A DNA stretch of 64,000 nt from Deltaproteobacteria bacterium (GTDB lineage: Bacteria; Acidobacteriota; Thermoanaerobaculia; Multivoradales; JAHZIX01): NCBI GenBank assembly GCA_022601195.1, contig JAHZIX010000028.1:62001-126000 (forward strand), in the 5' to 3' direction. A program made the translations under genes and the position numbers. The notes beneath the pieces are model-generated. The model was given only the letters and a program-made list of their open reading frames with translations, was not told where the DNA came from and made no database searches. This document shows positions 18,475 to 26,886 of the stretch, piece after piece (position 1 is the stretch's first letter; each line of letters starts with the position of its first letter).

Positions 18475-19392
18475 ATGGCCAACAGCACTTTCGGCGATGG
18501 CGATTCAAGAGGCGACAGTCCAGGCGTAGATTCATTGGGAAGTGGCGCTTCGGGCAAAAACGTTTCAGGTGATGTTCTAGACGGTGATGTCCTAGACGGT
18601 GATGTTCTAGACGGAGGGGCCCTGGATCACAGCGCCATCAAAGATCAGAGTCTCCTCGAGCGATATCACTTGGGAACCTTATCCCGTCGAGAAGAGGCCC
18701 GTTTCGAGGCTCACTTCATGGACTGTTCGACCTGCCAGGAAGACCTGGAGATCCAACGGAGCCTTCTTCGCGGTATGAAGACGGTGGCCGGGGAAGAAGC
18801 AGCTCGATTCGTCGTTGGGGTTCAGCTGCAATCCTGGCTCAAGCGGCACGGCTGGGCGAGGGCCCTGGCAGCCTTTTTGGCGGTCGGGGCAGGAGTCGCC
18901 TGGATGGCTCACCTGTGGAATCAAAATCAAGTTTTAGAGACTCGAGTGGCCGCTCTAGGGGAAGCTGGGAGCATCGCTTCAAATTCCCCGCGGGAAGGAG
19001 TGCTGGCGAGTCCCTTGGCAGGTGTTCCCGTTGTTCTTCTCACGGTGCTACGGGGCGAGAATGACATCTCGGAGCGGATTCTCGATGAGGGGGAGCCCTA
19101 CTCCCTAGCCATAGACGCTGGCTCTGACCCTCGGCTCTCGACTTACTCGGTGAAGGTTCTCGACGAGACTGGCAAGGTGCGCTTCGAACGTCAGAAGCTA
19201 GTCCCGAGTAATCTCGAGGTCATTCAGCTGACCTTCCCCTCTGGTTTCTTTCCTAGCGGCGACTATCAGCTTCGGGCGGAAGGTTTTCTACTCAGTGGCG
19301 ATTCTGTAGACGTCGGCAGCTACCCTTTTCGGGTCGAGGTCGGTGGTGATGTTGAAGGGACTTCCCGAAACAATTCGAACCGTAGCGACTGA
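18475..19392 (+). CDS. Anti-sigma-like zinc-finger membrane protein (module A)
   Basis: A 305-residue single-pass membrane protein. The N-terminal half has a zf-HC2-type motif H80-x3-C84-x2-C87 (HFMDCSTC), the cytoplasmic sigma-binding zinc fold of ZAS anti-sigma factors. A membrane helix follows at about 128-147, and the C-terminal part (about 175-295) is probably extracytoplasmic and beta-rich (VVLLTVLRGEND...YQLRAEGFLL). Residues 32-50 form a direct repeat GDVLDGDVLDGDVLDG from a 15-bp DNA repeat. Start ATG 18475 has GAGGAGG upstream. By position and domains it should sequester the preceding sigma factor. Confidence 0.85.
   Translation: MANSTFGDGDSRGDSPGVDSLGSGASGKNVSGDVLDGDVLDGDVLDGGALDHSAIKDQSLLERYHLGTLSRREEARFEAHFMDCSTCQEDLEIQRSLLRGMKTVAGEEAARFVVGVQLQSWLKRHGWARALAAFLAVGAGVAWMAHLWNQNQVLETRVAALGEAGSIASNSPREGVLASPLAGVPVVLLTVLRGENDISERILDEGEPYSLAIDAGSDPRLSTYSVKVLDETGKVRFERQKLVPSNLEVIQLTFPSGFFPSGDYQLRAEGFLLSGDSVDVGSYPFRVEVGGDVEGTSRNNSNRSD
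18571..18615. repeat. 3 x 15-bp in-frame tandem repeat
   Basis: Units GATGTTCTAGACGGT, GATGTCCTAGACGGT and GATGTTCTAGACGGA encode DVLDG three times near the N-terminus of the anti-sigma-like protein, before its zinc motif. The length is a multiple of three, so gain or loss of units keeps the frame. Confidence 0.9.
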
Positions 19393-19434
19393 GCTCAACT
19401 CAGTTCAACTTAACTCAGCTCAACTCAGCTCAAC
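19390..19434. repeat. TCARC-type microsatellite between convergent genes
   Basis: About 45 bp of near-perfect 5/10-bp repeats of TCAAC and TCAGC. It spans the TGA of the anti-sigma gene (19390-19392) and the TGA of the convergent DUF4336 gene (19425-19427). Confidence 0.8.
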
Positions 19435-20120
19435 CAACTGTAGGCGGCTCGAATCGCTTCGTGGCCACCGGTTTTCAGATGGGTGCCATGCCCAATTACG
19501 ACGGAATCGAAAGATTGGGCGAGCACTCGGTCGATGCTGGATCGTGCTGCCTTTCGGTCGCTGAAGGAGGTCCAACGGATCACCCGGCTCAAGCCGACGC
19601 GACCATAAAACCCCATCAAGCCGGCGTAGATCTTGGTCCACTGGTCGTCCGGTCGGCCGATGTTGTGCACTAAATCAGCCACGATCAGAACCTGCGATGG
19701 TTGATACATCACGACTGTTTCTTCGAGGCGGAATCCGGCAATGGGAAATTCTTTCAGGACCCCTTCCATCTCTGGGGCCATGGGGGTCTCGTGCACTCGG
19801 TCAATTCGCAAGTCCGGCCGCTTCTTTGCCAGGCCCGGGGGAGCGTGGAGCTGGGCATTCGGAAAGGTGTCAGCCCATTCTCCAATTCTGCGTTGATGGG
19901 TCAAGCTCGGAGCATAGAGGTGGGTCACTTCGCCGAGCGACCGAACGGCAGCGAGTCGCTCGGGAGTCATGGCGGTGGGGGAATGGAGCAGGAGGCTGTC
20001 ATCGCGCAACCTCAAGATGGTCATGGTTGTCGTTAGGGGCATCCCAACGATACTGGCAGGAGCTGTGCCGACCCAGACGCCCTCAGCAAATTGGGTGAGC
20101 TCTTCTCGCTTGGGATTCAT
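19425..20120 (-). CDS. DUF4336 family protein (metallo-hydrolase-like)
   Basis: A 231-residue cytoplasmic protein. The opening pattern FAEGVWVGTAPASIVGMPLTTTMTILRL, split across the first strands, and HSPTAMTPE then VTHLYAPSLTHQ are typical of DUF4336, a relative of the metallo-beta-lactamase fold. The classic HxHxDH cluster is absent, and only scattered histidines (VIGHGTH near the end) could bind metal. Catalysis is therefore uncertain. Its ATG overlaps the stop of the L7/L12-like gene (ATGA), so the two are coupled. Confidence 0.82.
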   Translation of the reverse strand: MNPKREELTQFAEGVWVGTAPASIVGMPLTTTMTILRLRDDSLLLHSPTAMTPERLAAVRSLGEVTHLYAPSLTHQRRIGEWADTFPNAQLHAPPGLAKKRPDLRIDRVHETPMAPEMEGVLKEFPIAGFRLEETVVMYQPSQVLIVADLVHNIGRPDDQWTKIYAGLMGFYGRVGLSRVIRWTSFSDRKAARSSIDRVLAQSFDSVVIGHGTHLKTGGHEAIRAAYSWLS

Positions 20121-20413
20121 GGGTTTGTTTCCTCTCGTACTTGATTTTCTTGTACGAGGGCTGTTGCTCCAAGGTTTTCCAACTCAGCAGCCAGTTGGCT
20201 CGCCTCCGTGGCATCCAAGCCGTCTATCCTCACCGACTCACCACGGAGGATCTGCTCCGTGAGGCTTTTGGCTTGCTCTAGACCTATGGCAGCTCGGGCC
20301 TTGAGGACCTTGGTCATCGATACCTTTTTCAATCCAGGTTTCCAGCCAGTGACCAAGACGGAAGGCAAAGTTTCTCCCTCCCTATTTTCTTGCCAGGTCT
20401 CTCTGCCGGCCAA
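20117..20413 (-). CDS. Ribosomal L7/L12 C-terminal-domain-like protein
   Basis: About 98 residues. The core VLVTGWKPGLKKVSMTKVL, followed by an AIGLEQAKSLTEQIL helix and LAAELENLGATALV, has the alpha/beta order of the L7/L12 C-terminal domain. The N-terminal dimerisation domain and hinge are missing, so this is not the ribosomal stalk protein. The open frame begins at TTG 20413, overlapping the upstream phosphatase gene by 32 bp. Internal TTG codons (near 20362) are alternatives. Its role is unknown; stand-alone copies of this domain may work as protein-interaction modules. Confidence 0.72.
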   Translation of the reverse strand: MAGRETWQENREGETLPSVLVTGWKPGLKKVSMTKVLKARAAIGLEQAKSLTEQILRGESVRIDGLDATEASQLAAELENLGATALVQENQVREETNP

Positions 20414-21947
20414 CCGGCGGGACTCGGACCTGCTTGTGGGTTCTAAAGTAGTCGAGAAACGATTGGGATAACCAGTTCGGGCTCTTGCGGATCAACCTTC
20501 CCGATTTCAACATGGCGTAGTTATCCCCACCGTTAGCGAGGAAAGCGCTCGACGCTACGGTATAGCGTTTCGCTGGATCCAGGGGCTCGCCGTTGATCTT
20601 GGCTTCTACGAGACGCTTCCCGATCGGCTTTCTCGAGTCGTAGGTTGCCTGGACTCCTGCCATCTGCGCGTAACCGTAGTGCAGCCCATAGCTGTGCTCG
20701 AGCAACTCTCGCAGGCCGGCGGAGTCGATCTCGACTACATGGAATTTGTCGATGAAGGGATAGGCGTTGAGAATCTCTTCCACCGTCACTTCCCCCGGGG
20801 CGAAGTCGACTCGTAGGCTGCCGGAATTCATCACAGCAATGTCGGCGCCGGAGGCTTGCTTGAGAATATCCGCCAGGAGGTTTCCGAGGTTCGACTCTCG
20901 ATAGTAGCGGCGAAAGGCCATGACGTCGATGGAACCGACCACCTCTGAGAGGTGAGGTGAACGCTCCCGTTCGGCGGCGATTCTAGCCAGGATCTTGGGG
21001 TCAGGAATCAGCTTGTTGGATTCTACGGGGAGCAAGCGCCCTTCCACCAGTTTTACTGCTCGGCTTTCGGAATCTAGGGAAAGCCTCAGGAGTCCTAGGT
21101 ATTTTCCCTGGCCGAAAGTCAGGCCGATCCAGGTGCCTGTGTGGGGATGGCGCACCGGCTTCCACAGGCCATGGTCGGAATGGCCGCCGAAAATGACATC
21201 CACACCTTTCAACTCTCCAGCTAAGGCATAGTCTTCATCGAAGCCACGCTGCACTTCCGGGTCTGCCTCCTTGTCGGTTTGCATGGGCGCCGTGCGGTTC
21301 TGGTGCGTCAGGACGACGACTAGGTCGACTTCGTCTCGAATCTGATCGACGTATTTCTGGACGATAGGTGCGACGGGACGGACTTCGATTCCCTGACGAT
21401 GGGCGGGGTTGGTGGCATTGACAAAGGCATCGACCCCCATGGCTCCGATGACACCGACGCGAATGCCTTCCTGCTCGAGGATCGTATAAGCCTGACAGAA
21501 AGGGATATCCGTTCCCTGGTAGAAGAGGTTTGCGCTCAGTACTGGAAACCGTGCCCTCTGCTGGACTCGATGCAGGCTCTCCCAGCCGTACTCGAACTCG
21601 TGGTTGCCCAGGTTGACTGCGTCATAGCCCATCAGGCTGTAGAGGTCGAAAGCGAGTCTTCCTTCGCTGGCTTGAGAGAGCGCACCCGTGTAGATATCTC
21701 CAGCGTCGAAAAGAAAGCTCGGTTGATTCTTCTCGCGGACCTGGTGGATCAGCGTTGCCAGGTACGGGATGCCTCCAATGCGTTCGATATCGGGATTCCA
21801 GAATGCCTCGATGGGCTCGTAGACACTCTCGATGTCGTTGGTGTAGAGGAACGTCACGATCCGGTCTTCAGCGCTAGCCGGAAGGCAGCAAAGGAGCCAT
21901 ACAGCCAGGGTGAGAACAGATCGCGCTGTGAGTTTGTTGAGAATAAT
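20382..21947 (-). CDS. 5'-nucleotidase/metallophosphatase-like secreted enzyme, apparent ATT start
   Basis: About 521 residues with the calcineurin-like metallophosphatase fold. Metal-site motifs are TNDIES, FDAGDIYTG, LGNHEFEYGW, VLTHQN and GGHSDH. The 5'-nucleotidase C-terminal domain follows (YYRESNLGNLLADILKQA, FANGGDNYAM-like). A GTG at 21857 would begin directly at the catalytic domain. Upstream in the same frame lie 29-30 codons encoding a good signal peptide (hydrophobic AVWLLCCLPASA, then EDRIV). This stretch is bounded by the previous gene's TGA and holds no ATG, GTG or TTG. Two ATT codons (21947, 21944) follow an AGGAAGG ribosome site. The enzyme probably hydrolyses nucleotides in the periplasm. 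Confidence 0.85.
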   Translation of the reverse strand: MILNKLTARSVLTLAVWLLCCLPASAEDRIVTFLYTNDIESVYEPIEAFWNPDIERIGGIPYLATLIHQVREKNQPSFLFDAGDIYTGALSQASEGRLAFDLYSLMGYDAVNLGNHEFEYGWESLHRVQQRARFPVLSANLFYQGTDIPFCQAYTILEQEGIRVGVIGAMGVDAFVNATNPAHRQGIEVRPVAPIVQKYVDQIRDEVDLVVVLTHQNRTAPMQTDKEADPEVQRGFDEDYALAGELKGVDVIFGGHSDHGLWKPVRHPHTGTWIGLTFGQGKYLGLLRLSLDSESRAVKLVEGRLLPVESNKLIPDPKILARIAAERERSPHLSEVVGSIDVMAFRRYYRESNLGNLLADILKQASGADIAVMNSGSLRVDFAPGEVTVEEILNAYPFIDKFHVVEIDSAGLRELLEHSYGLHYGYAQMAGVQATYDSRKPIGKRLVEAKINGEPLDPAKRYTVASSAFLANGGDNYAMLKSGRLIRKSPNWLSQSFLDYFRTHKQVRVPPVGRQRDLARK

Positions 21948-21959
21948 GCACCTTCCTTT

Positions 21960-22364
21960 TCAAGCTGTTCGCAGGAGGTCTCGCCAGCGCCACTCCAAGC
22001 AGGCTAGGCCACCTACAAATGATGCCTCTCCGAGCAGCTGGCCGAGACCGAGAACGGTCGCGGTATCAAAAAACCTGATGGTTAAAGTCAGGCAGAAGAT
22101 CGCCCATAAGGAATTCGCGACCACCAAAAGCAGAATGAGTCTTTCCGGACGATGGGAGCGCGCTGCCAACGAAGTTGAGTACGATCCGTAGGCCAGATTG
22201 GCTAGGCCTAAAAGAAGGAGTAAGCCAGCAGGCAATCCGTACCATTCACTCAGCCATCCGCGGAGGAGGAGCATCGTCGCCCCCACCAACAGGCCAGCCA
22301 GACCATCGACCCACACCAAGTGGCGGCGTGGGTCTTTCATCTTCTTTTTTTGAACCTGACTCAC
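21960..22364 (-). CDS. Four-helix membrane protein of unknown function
   Basis: A 134-residue protein with about four hydrophobic helices (VDGLAGLLVGATMLLL, LPAGLLLLLGLANLAYG, LILLLVVANSLWAIFCL, and a short one near LGLGQLLGEASFVGG). It starts at GTG 22364 or at ATG 22340, which has a purine-rich site. No family is recognised. It lies immediately upstream of the phosphatase gene with 12 bp between the stop and the first ATT, suggesting an operon. Confidence 0.7.
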   Translation of the reverse strand: MSQVQKKKMKDPRRHLVWVDGLAGLLVGATMLLLRGWLSEWYGLPAGLLLLLGLANLAYGSYSTSLAARSHRPERLILLLVVANSLWAIFCLTLTIRFFDTATVLGLGQLLGEASFVGGLACLEWRWRDLLRTA

Positions 22365-22499
22365 AAGCGGCTCCCACGGTTGATCGAAGACGTTTCAGCG
22401 AACATCGGCCACAAGAGATCCGTTGGCAGTCAAGGAGAGTGCCGCTCCGCCTGGGTTACACAGATTTTCTAGTGAGCAACTTCATTGTGGAGGGCATTC

Positions 22500-24005
22500 T
22501 TATCGTTTCAAGATCTTACCGGGAAGCTCTCCAGTAGCTTGGCCGTTTTCGTACACGGCGATTCCGTTCACCCAAACTCGGGATATTCCCTCCGACAGCT
22601 CATGGGGTTTTCTCAGAGTGGCTCTATCCTTCACTTTCTCCGGCCGAAAAAGAACCAGATCGGCCGCACCACCAATTCTCAACGTCCCCCGTTTCTCGAG
22701 ACCCACATGCTCGGCGGATAAACCTGTCATCTTGTGGATAGCTTCCTCGAGGGGGAGCCCACCACCTTCAACGACGAACTGCCTCAGTACCCGCGGGAAA
22801 GACCCGTGCCCGCGGGGATGGCCCGAAGAGCCAGACCCGTCGGAGCTAACATTGCTATGGGGCCACCGGAGGATGCGCTGAATGTCGACCTCCGTCATGG
22901 AGCGGGCGACTACGGACTCTGCCGCGTCTTCTTCCTGTGACAATGCAATGAGCTCAATGAAGGCTGTCACTGCATCTTCTCCTCGCATCTTTGCGACTTC
23001 CTCCAGCGTCTTTCCTTCATAGGATTCCTCGGCATCGTACCTAGCGAGAATCATCTCTCCAGGTGCGACTAGCTCGGTGAGGGCATAGCTCACGGACTCT
23101 CTGTTGGTGAAATCTCTCTCGGGCAGCAGAACGGTCATCGTAGATTGCCAGTATTCGTAGGGGTATATATCCGCTGTGATGTCGACCCCATCCGCTCGGG
23201 CTCTATCGAGCCTGGCCAGGATCTGATCTGCCTTGCCCCATAAGCTCCGGCGAGCCAGTTTCATATGGCTTATTTGGACTGGGAGAGCCGCCTCTTTGCC
23301 AATTCGTATGATCTCTTCCACGGCGTCTTCCAGGTGACGATCTTCGCTGCGGATGTGGCTGATGTATCGGCCTCCGACGGTTTGAGTTTCCTTCGCAAGG
23401 GCAATGACCTCTTCCGTCGTCGAATAGATGCCTGGGTCATACTCGAGGCCGGTAGAAAGGCCGAGGGCCCCGGACTCGAGCTCCTTACGAAGCAACTCTC
23501 GCATCTTGCCGATTTCCGCATCGGTGGCAGGTCGGCGAAAATCCTCCCCCATGACCTCTTGACGAAGGGTTCCATGACCCACATAGGAGGCGAGGTTCGT
23601 CGCAATGGGTGCAGCTCGAATTCCTTTGTAGAAATCGGCTAGGGGAAAGTTCGAGCTTCCGTCTTGGCCTACGACCAGGGTCGTGATGCCCTGGCTAACT
23701 GCGGCGAGTTTCGTTGATCCCGGGTCTTCGTCGTAGTGGCTATGAGTATCGATGAACCCCGGAGCCAGCGCTTGGCCGGTGCCATCGATGATGGTTTCAC
23801 CAGACATTGGGGCCAGCTCGCCCATGGCGGTGATGACTCCCAGGCGGATTCGCACGGAACCGATAAAGGAGGGAGCACCCGTGCCGTCGATGACCTGTGC
23901 GTTACGGATCAAGACATGGGAATCCTGGGCCAGCAGGAGCTCCGGCGTCAGCAGAAAGGCCAGGAGCCAGGCCCATTGGTAGGCAAACTCAATCTTGAGT
24001 TTCAT
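22500..24005 (-). CDS. D-aminoacylase-like amidohydrolase, secreted
   Basis: A 501-residue enzyme with a signal peptide (WAWLLAFLLTPELLLAQ) and an amidohydrolase TIM barrel. The metal motif DTHSHYDEDP (near residues 102-111), YVGHGTLR, the ALGLSTGLEYDPG segment and ISHIRSED fit the N-acyl-D-amino-acid deacylase family. Late motifs SSDGSGSSGHPRGHG and a C-terminal beta strand region (VWVNGIAVYENGQATGELPG) complete it. It probably removes acyl groups from N-acyl-D-amino acids or related dipeptides in the periplasm. ATG 24005 has GAGAGGACAC upstream. The 15-bp repeat array lies just before this ribosome site. Confidence 0.9.
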   Translation of the reverse strand: MKLKIEFAYQWAWLLAFLLTPELLLAQDSHVLIRNAQVIDGTGAPSFIGSVRIRLGVITAMGELAPMSGETIIDGTGQALAPGFIDTHSHYDEDPGSTKLAAVSQGITTLVVGQDGSSNFPLADFYKGIRAAPIATNLASYVGHGTLRQEVMGEDFRRPATDAEIGKMRELLRKELESGALGLSTGLEYDPGIYSTTEEVIALAKETQTVGGRYISHIRSEDRHLEDAVEEIIRIGKEAALPVQISHMKLARRSLWGKADQILARLDRARADGVDITADIYPYEYWQSTMTVLLPERDFTNRESVSYALTELVAPGEMILARYDAEESYEGKTLEEVAKMRGEDAVTAFIELIALSQEEDAAESVVARSMTEVDIQRILRWPHSNVSSDGSGSSGHPRGHGSFPRVLRQFVVEGGGLPLEEAIHKMTGLSAEHVGLEKRGTLRIGGAADLVLFRPEKVKDRATLRKPHELSEGISRVWVNGIAVYENGQATGELPGKILKR

Positions 24006-24015
24006 CGTGTCCTCT

Positions 24016-24075
24016 CAGGCGGTGTTTTCTTAGGCGGTGTTTTCTTAGGCGGTGTTTTCTTAGGCGATGTTTTCT
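24016..24075. repeat. 4 x 15-bp tandem repeat with reiterated in-frame stops
   Basis: Read on the minus strand from the methyltransferase stop, the sequence is TGAGAAAACATCGCC, then TAAGAAAACACCGCC three times, then TGAGAGGACACG before the next ATG. Every unit begins with a stop codon in the upstream frame. The array fills nearly all of the 69-bp space between the two genes. Confidence 0.92.
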
Positions 24076-24911
24076 CAGTCCGAGGCTTTCTCAGCAATGA
24101 TCTCGACCGGAGCGATGCGATTGTGTGAGATGTTCTCGATCATCATCTTTATCTTCACCGGCGCCAGCTGTCCCATCAGAATATGGAGTCCCAGAGGAGG
24201 TGGTCCTTCCGCACTCTTCATTTTGGCGCGTAGCTGGGAGAAGAATTCGAGAGCAAAGTCCCGTCGGTTGCGCTCTGCAATGATCTTGAACCCAGCGGCT
24301 TGGAGGGCAGCCTTGTAGGCCGCTGGTGAAGCCACCGAGCTTCCCTCTCGATCCATCGCCCACGGCACCGGAAAAGCCAGGTCGCCCTTGCCAGCCTCCA
24401 TGATGTCGTAGATGCCGACTTTGCCACCGGGACGCATTACCCGGTAGAGCTCCGAGGCCAGGGCTTCCTTGTCGGCGATATTCATCCCCACATGCATCAT
24501 GAAAGCCCGGTCGAAGGTCTCCCCCGGATGGGGCAAGGAGGTGGCGTTGTGGACTTCGAGATGGATCCGATCGCTCAACCCGACCCATCTACAAAGCTCG
24601 TTGCCAGTCTCGACGTACTCCTGAGTCAGGTCGATGCCAGTCACTCGGCAACCGTACCGCTGCGCTGCGAACCGGCTGCCGCCGCCGAGCCCACACCCCA
24701 CATCGAGCACCTGGTGGTCGGCCGCTATCTGGAGCTGATCCAGGAAACTCTCCGTAGCCTGCCGCCCGCCAATATGGAATTCGTCTACGGGAGCTAGATC
24801 ATCGATCTGGACGCTATCGACGGTCTTTCCTAGTTTCCCAATGCCTTCCCGAATGGCCTCCAAGAGGCGACCGTGGGTGTAGTTTTCTTCTACCAACTGG
24901 GTGCCTGGCAT
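24075..24911 (-). CDS. SAM-dependent methyltransferase (UbiE/gamma-TMT-like)
   Basis: A 278-residue class I methyltransferase. SAM motif I is VLDVGCGLGGGSRF (about 69-82), with the acidic strand GIDLTQEYV, a motif near DRAFMMHVGMNI, and the post-motif RPGGKVGIYDIM. The overall pattern resembles sarcosine/dimethylglycine and tocopherol methyltransferases; the acceptor is not deducible. Start ATG 24911 has GAGAGG upstream. It is the first gene of the minus-strand run ending at 19425. The 277 bp before it hold no clear riboswitch or promoter consensus. Confidence 0.88.
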   Translation of the reverse strand: MPGTQLVEENYTHGRLLEAIREGIGKLGKTVDSVQIDDLAPVDEFHIGGRQATESFLDQLQIAADHQVLDVGCGLGGGSRFAAQRYGCRVTGIDLTQEYVETGNELCRWVGLSDRIHLEVHNATSLPHPGETFDRAFMMHVGMNIADKEALASELYRVMRPGGKVGIYDIMEAGKGDLAFPVPWAMDREGSSVASPAAYKAALQAAGFKIIAERNRRDFALEFFSQLRAKMKSAEGPPPLGLHILMGQLAPVKIKMMIENISHNRIAPVEIIAEKASD

Positions 24912-25188
24912 CGGATGGGTCCTCTCGTTCCTGCGTGTCTATCCTGCGTTCTTTCCGGTGTTAGGGCGGAGTTTATCGAGGTGAACAGGGGAAAGGCAGA
25001 AATTTCCCCCTGGTTTGGGTCTAGGGTCACCGTCTGGCTTGGGTTCGGCAGGGCCGTGCTGGGAGGTTGTCGTACAATTCCTGTGCACAGTCCCCTTGTT
25101 TCCATCGTTAAGACGGCTCTAGCCACACGGGCCCATAATCACGGTCAGCGACGCCCTGGGCGTTGACCCCTAGTCCGGGAGGACTCTC

Positions 25189-26886
25189 ATGGATACGCTA
25201 CGATTCGTGCTGCTCTCGTTTCTCTTCTCAGCGCTCGCTTGCTCCCAGAGTCCAGACGTCGGTCCTCCGGCGCCGCTCACGGCAGCGGAGAGAGATGCCT
25301 TGGTGGCCGAGGCGGGATCTCCCCTCTTCGACGGTATGGGGTCCCACCATCATGGCATCACGACCTCCCATCTTGGCGCCCAACGCTATTTCAACCAGGG
25401 GATGGTGATCGCCTTCGCTTTCAATCACGCCGAGTCGATCCGGTCTTTCCCGGCGGCGCAGCGGCTCGATGATGATTGCGCGATGTGTTTCTGGGGGGAG
25501 GCCCTGGCGACTGGTCCGAACATCAACGTGACCAGCAATGGCAAGGCGATCATGTCTGACGGCGAGCGCATGGCCGCTTTCGCCGCGCTCCAAGGAGCGA
25601 TGGCTCGCAAGAGTAGGGTCAGCGCAGTCGAGAGGGACTATATCGAGGCGTTGGCAGCCCGCTACAACGGTGATTTGGCAACGGATCGGGAGCCTCTCGA
25701 CCAGGCCTATGCCGTCGCCATGCGGCAGCTGGCAGCCAAATATCCTAACGATGACGATGCCCAGGCCCTCTTTGCCGAGGCCCTCATGAACACCATGCCT
25801 TGGGACTATTGGCTCGATGGCGAGAATCCGAAACCGGAGACGGCGGAAGTGCTTACGGCTCTCGAAACGGTGCTCGAACGGTCCCCCGAGCACCCCTTGG
25901 CCCTCCATCTGTATATCCATGCGGTCGAAGCCTCCTCTAGTCCCGAACGCGCCGAGGCCGCTGCCGACCGCCTCACTGGCTTGGTGCCGGGCGCCGGCCA
26001 TCTCGTCCACATGCCCGCCCACATCTACTGGCGGGTTGGCCGATACGCCGATGCCTCGGAAGCGAACGTCCGGGCGGCGGCAGTGGACGAGGCGTACATT
26101 GCTCAATGCAATGCTCAGGGCTTCTATCCGGCGCTCTACTACCCGCACAACATCCACTTTCTTTGGGCCGCTTCCAGCATGCAGGGCCGCAGTGCCGTCG
26201 CTATCGAGTCGGCGCGCAAGGTCGCTGCCAATGTGCGTCTCGAGATGATCGAGGAGTTTCCACCGGTGGAGTTTTTCCACACCATTCCACTTCTGGCGCT
26301 GACCCAATTCGGCAAGTGGGATGATCTTCTCGCCGAGGCTCAGCCAAGGGAGGATCTCGAATTCTCGAACGCCATTTGGCACTACGCCAGAGCGACGGCT
26401 CACTCCCGCAAGGGTGACCTAGAGGCGGCCCGGGCGGAACACGCAGCACTGCTGCCCCTGCTGGAAACCGACAAGATCCTCGCCCTCGATGGCTCCGACT
26501 ATCCGGCCAGCGTTCTGCTCAGTATTGCCAACGACTTGGTGCAAGGGGAAATCGCTATGGCCAGCGATGACCTTGCCGGTGCAGTGGCGCATTTCGGGAA
26601 GGCCGTCGCGACCCAAGATGATCTGCCCTACATGGAGCCACCCTTCTGGTACTACCCCACCCGGCAATCCCTGGGAGCTGCCCTCCTGGCAGCCGGTGAC
26701 GCGGAAAGAGCCGAGGATGTCTACCGTCGAGACCTCGAGGACTACCCTCGAAACGGCTGGTCTCTCTACGGCCTGGCTCAGAGCCTGGAAGGGCAAGGGA
26801 AGGCTGATGAGGCAGCCGCAGCGCAGGAAATGTTCGCTGATGCCTGGGCTCAGGCGGACTTCGAGTTGACCAGCTCGCGGCTGTAG
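25189..26886 (+). CDS. TPR-containing lipoprotein
   Basis: A 565-residue exported protein with a lipoprotein signal (FLFSALACSQ, LxxC lipobox). The mature part has the family signature HHHGITTSHLGAQRYFNQGM, AFAFNHAESIRSF and CAMCFWGEAL, followed by helical TPR-like repeats. The closely spaced histidines and the CxxC (CAMC) could bind metal or haem, but a role is not established. ATG 25189 has GGGAGGAC at good spacing. It is a single-gene unit. Confidence 0.82.
   Translation: MDTLRFVLLSFLFSALACSQSPDVGPPAPLTAAERDALVAEAGSPLFDGMGSHHHGITTSHLGAQRYFNQGMVIAFAFNHAESIRSFPAAQRLDDDCAMCFWGEALATGPNINVTSNGKAIMSDGERMAAFAALQGAMARKSRVSAVERDYIEALAARYNGDLATDREPLDQAYAVAMRQLAAKYPNDDDAQALFAEALMNTMPWDYWLDGENPKPETAEVLTALETVLERSPEHPLALHLYIHAVEASSSPERAEAAADRLTGLVPGAGHLVHMPAHIYWRVGRYADASEANVRAAAVDEAYIAQCNAQGFYPALYYPHNIHFLWAASSMQGRSAVAIESARKVAANVRLEMIEEFPPVEFFHTIPLLALTQFGKWDDLLAEAQPREDLEFSNAIWHYARATAHSRKGDLEAARAEHAALLPLLETDKILALDGSDYPASVLLSIANDLVQGEIAMASDDLAGAVAHFGKAVATQDDLPYMEPPFWYYPTRQSLGAALLAAGDAERAEDVYRRDLEDYPRNGWSLYGLAQSLEGQGKADEAAAAQEMFADAWAQADFELTSSRL

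Noticed and set aside
18571-24075. Regular repeats as a CRISPR array
   Set aside because: The repeats are 5-15 bp in direct tandem with no spacers and no cas gene nearby.
24912-25188. Possible SAM-type riboswitch before the methyltransferase
   Set aside because: Reading the minus strand I found no kink-turn or conserved SAM/SAH core; only a normal ribosome site is evident.
25228-26403. Long open frame of 391 codons on the minus strand
   Set aside because: It lies entirely antisense to the TPR lipoprotein gene. That gene has a signal peptide, a ribosome site and family motifs, and the antisense frame has none.
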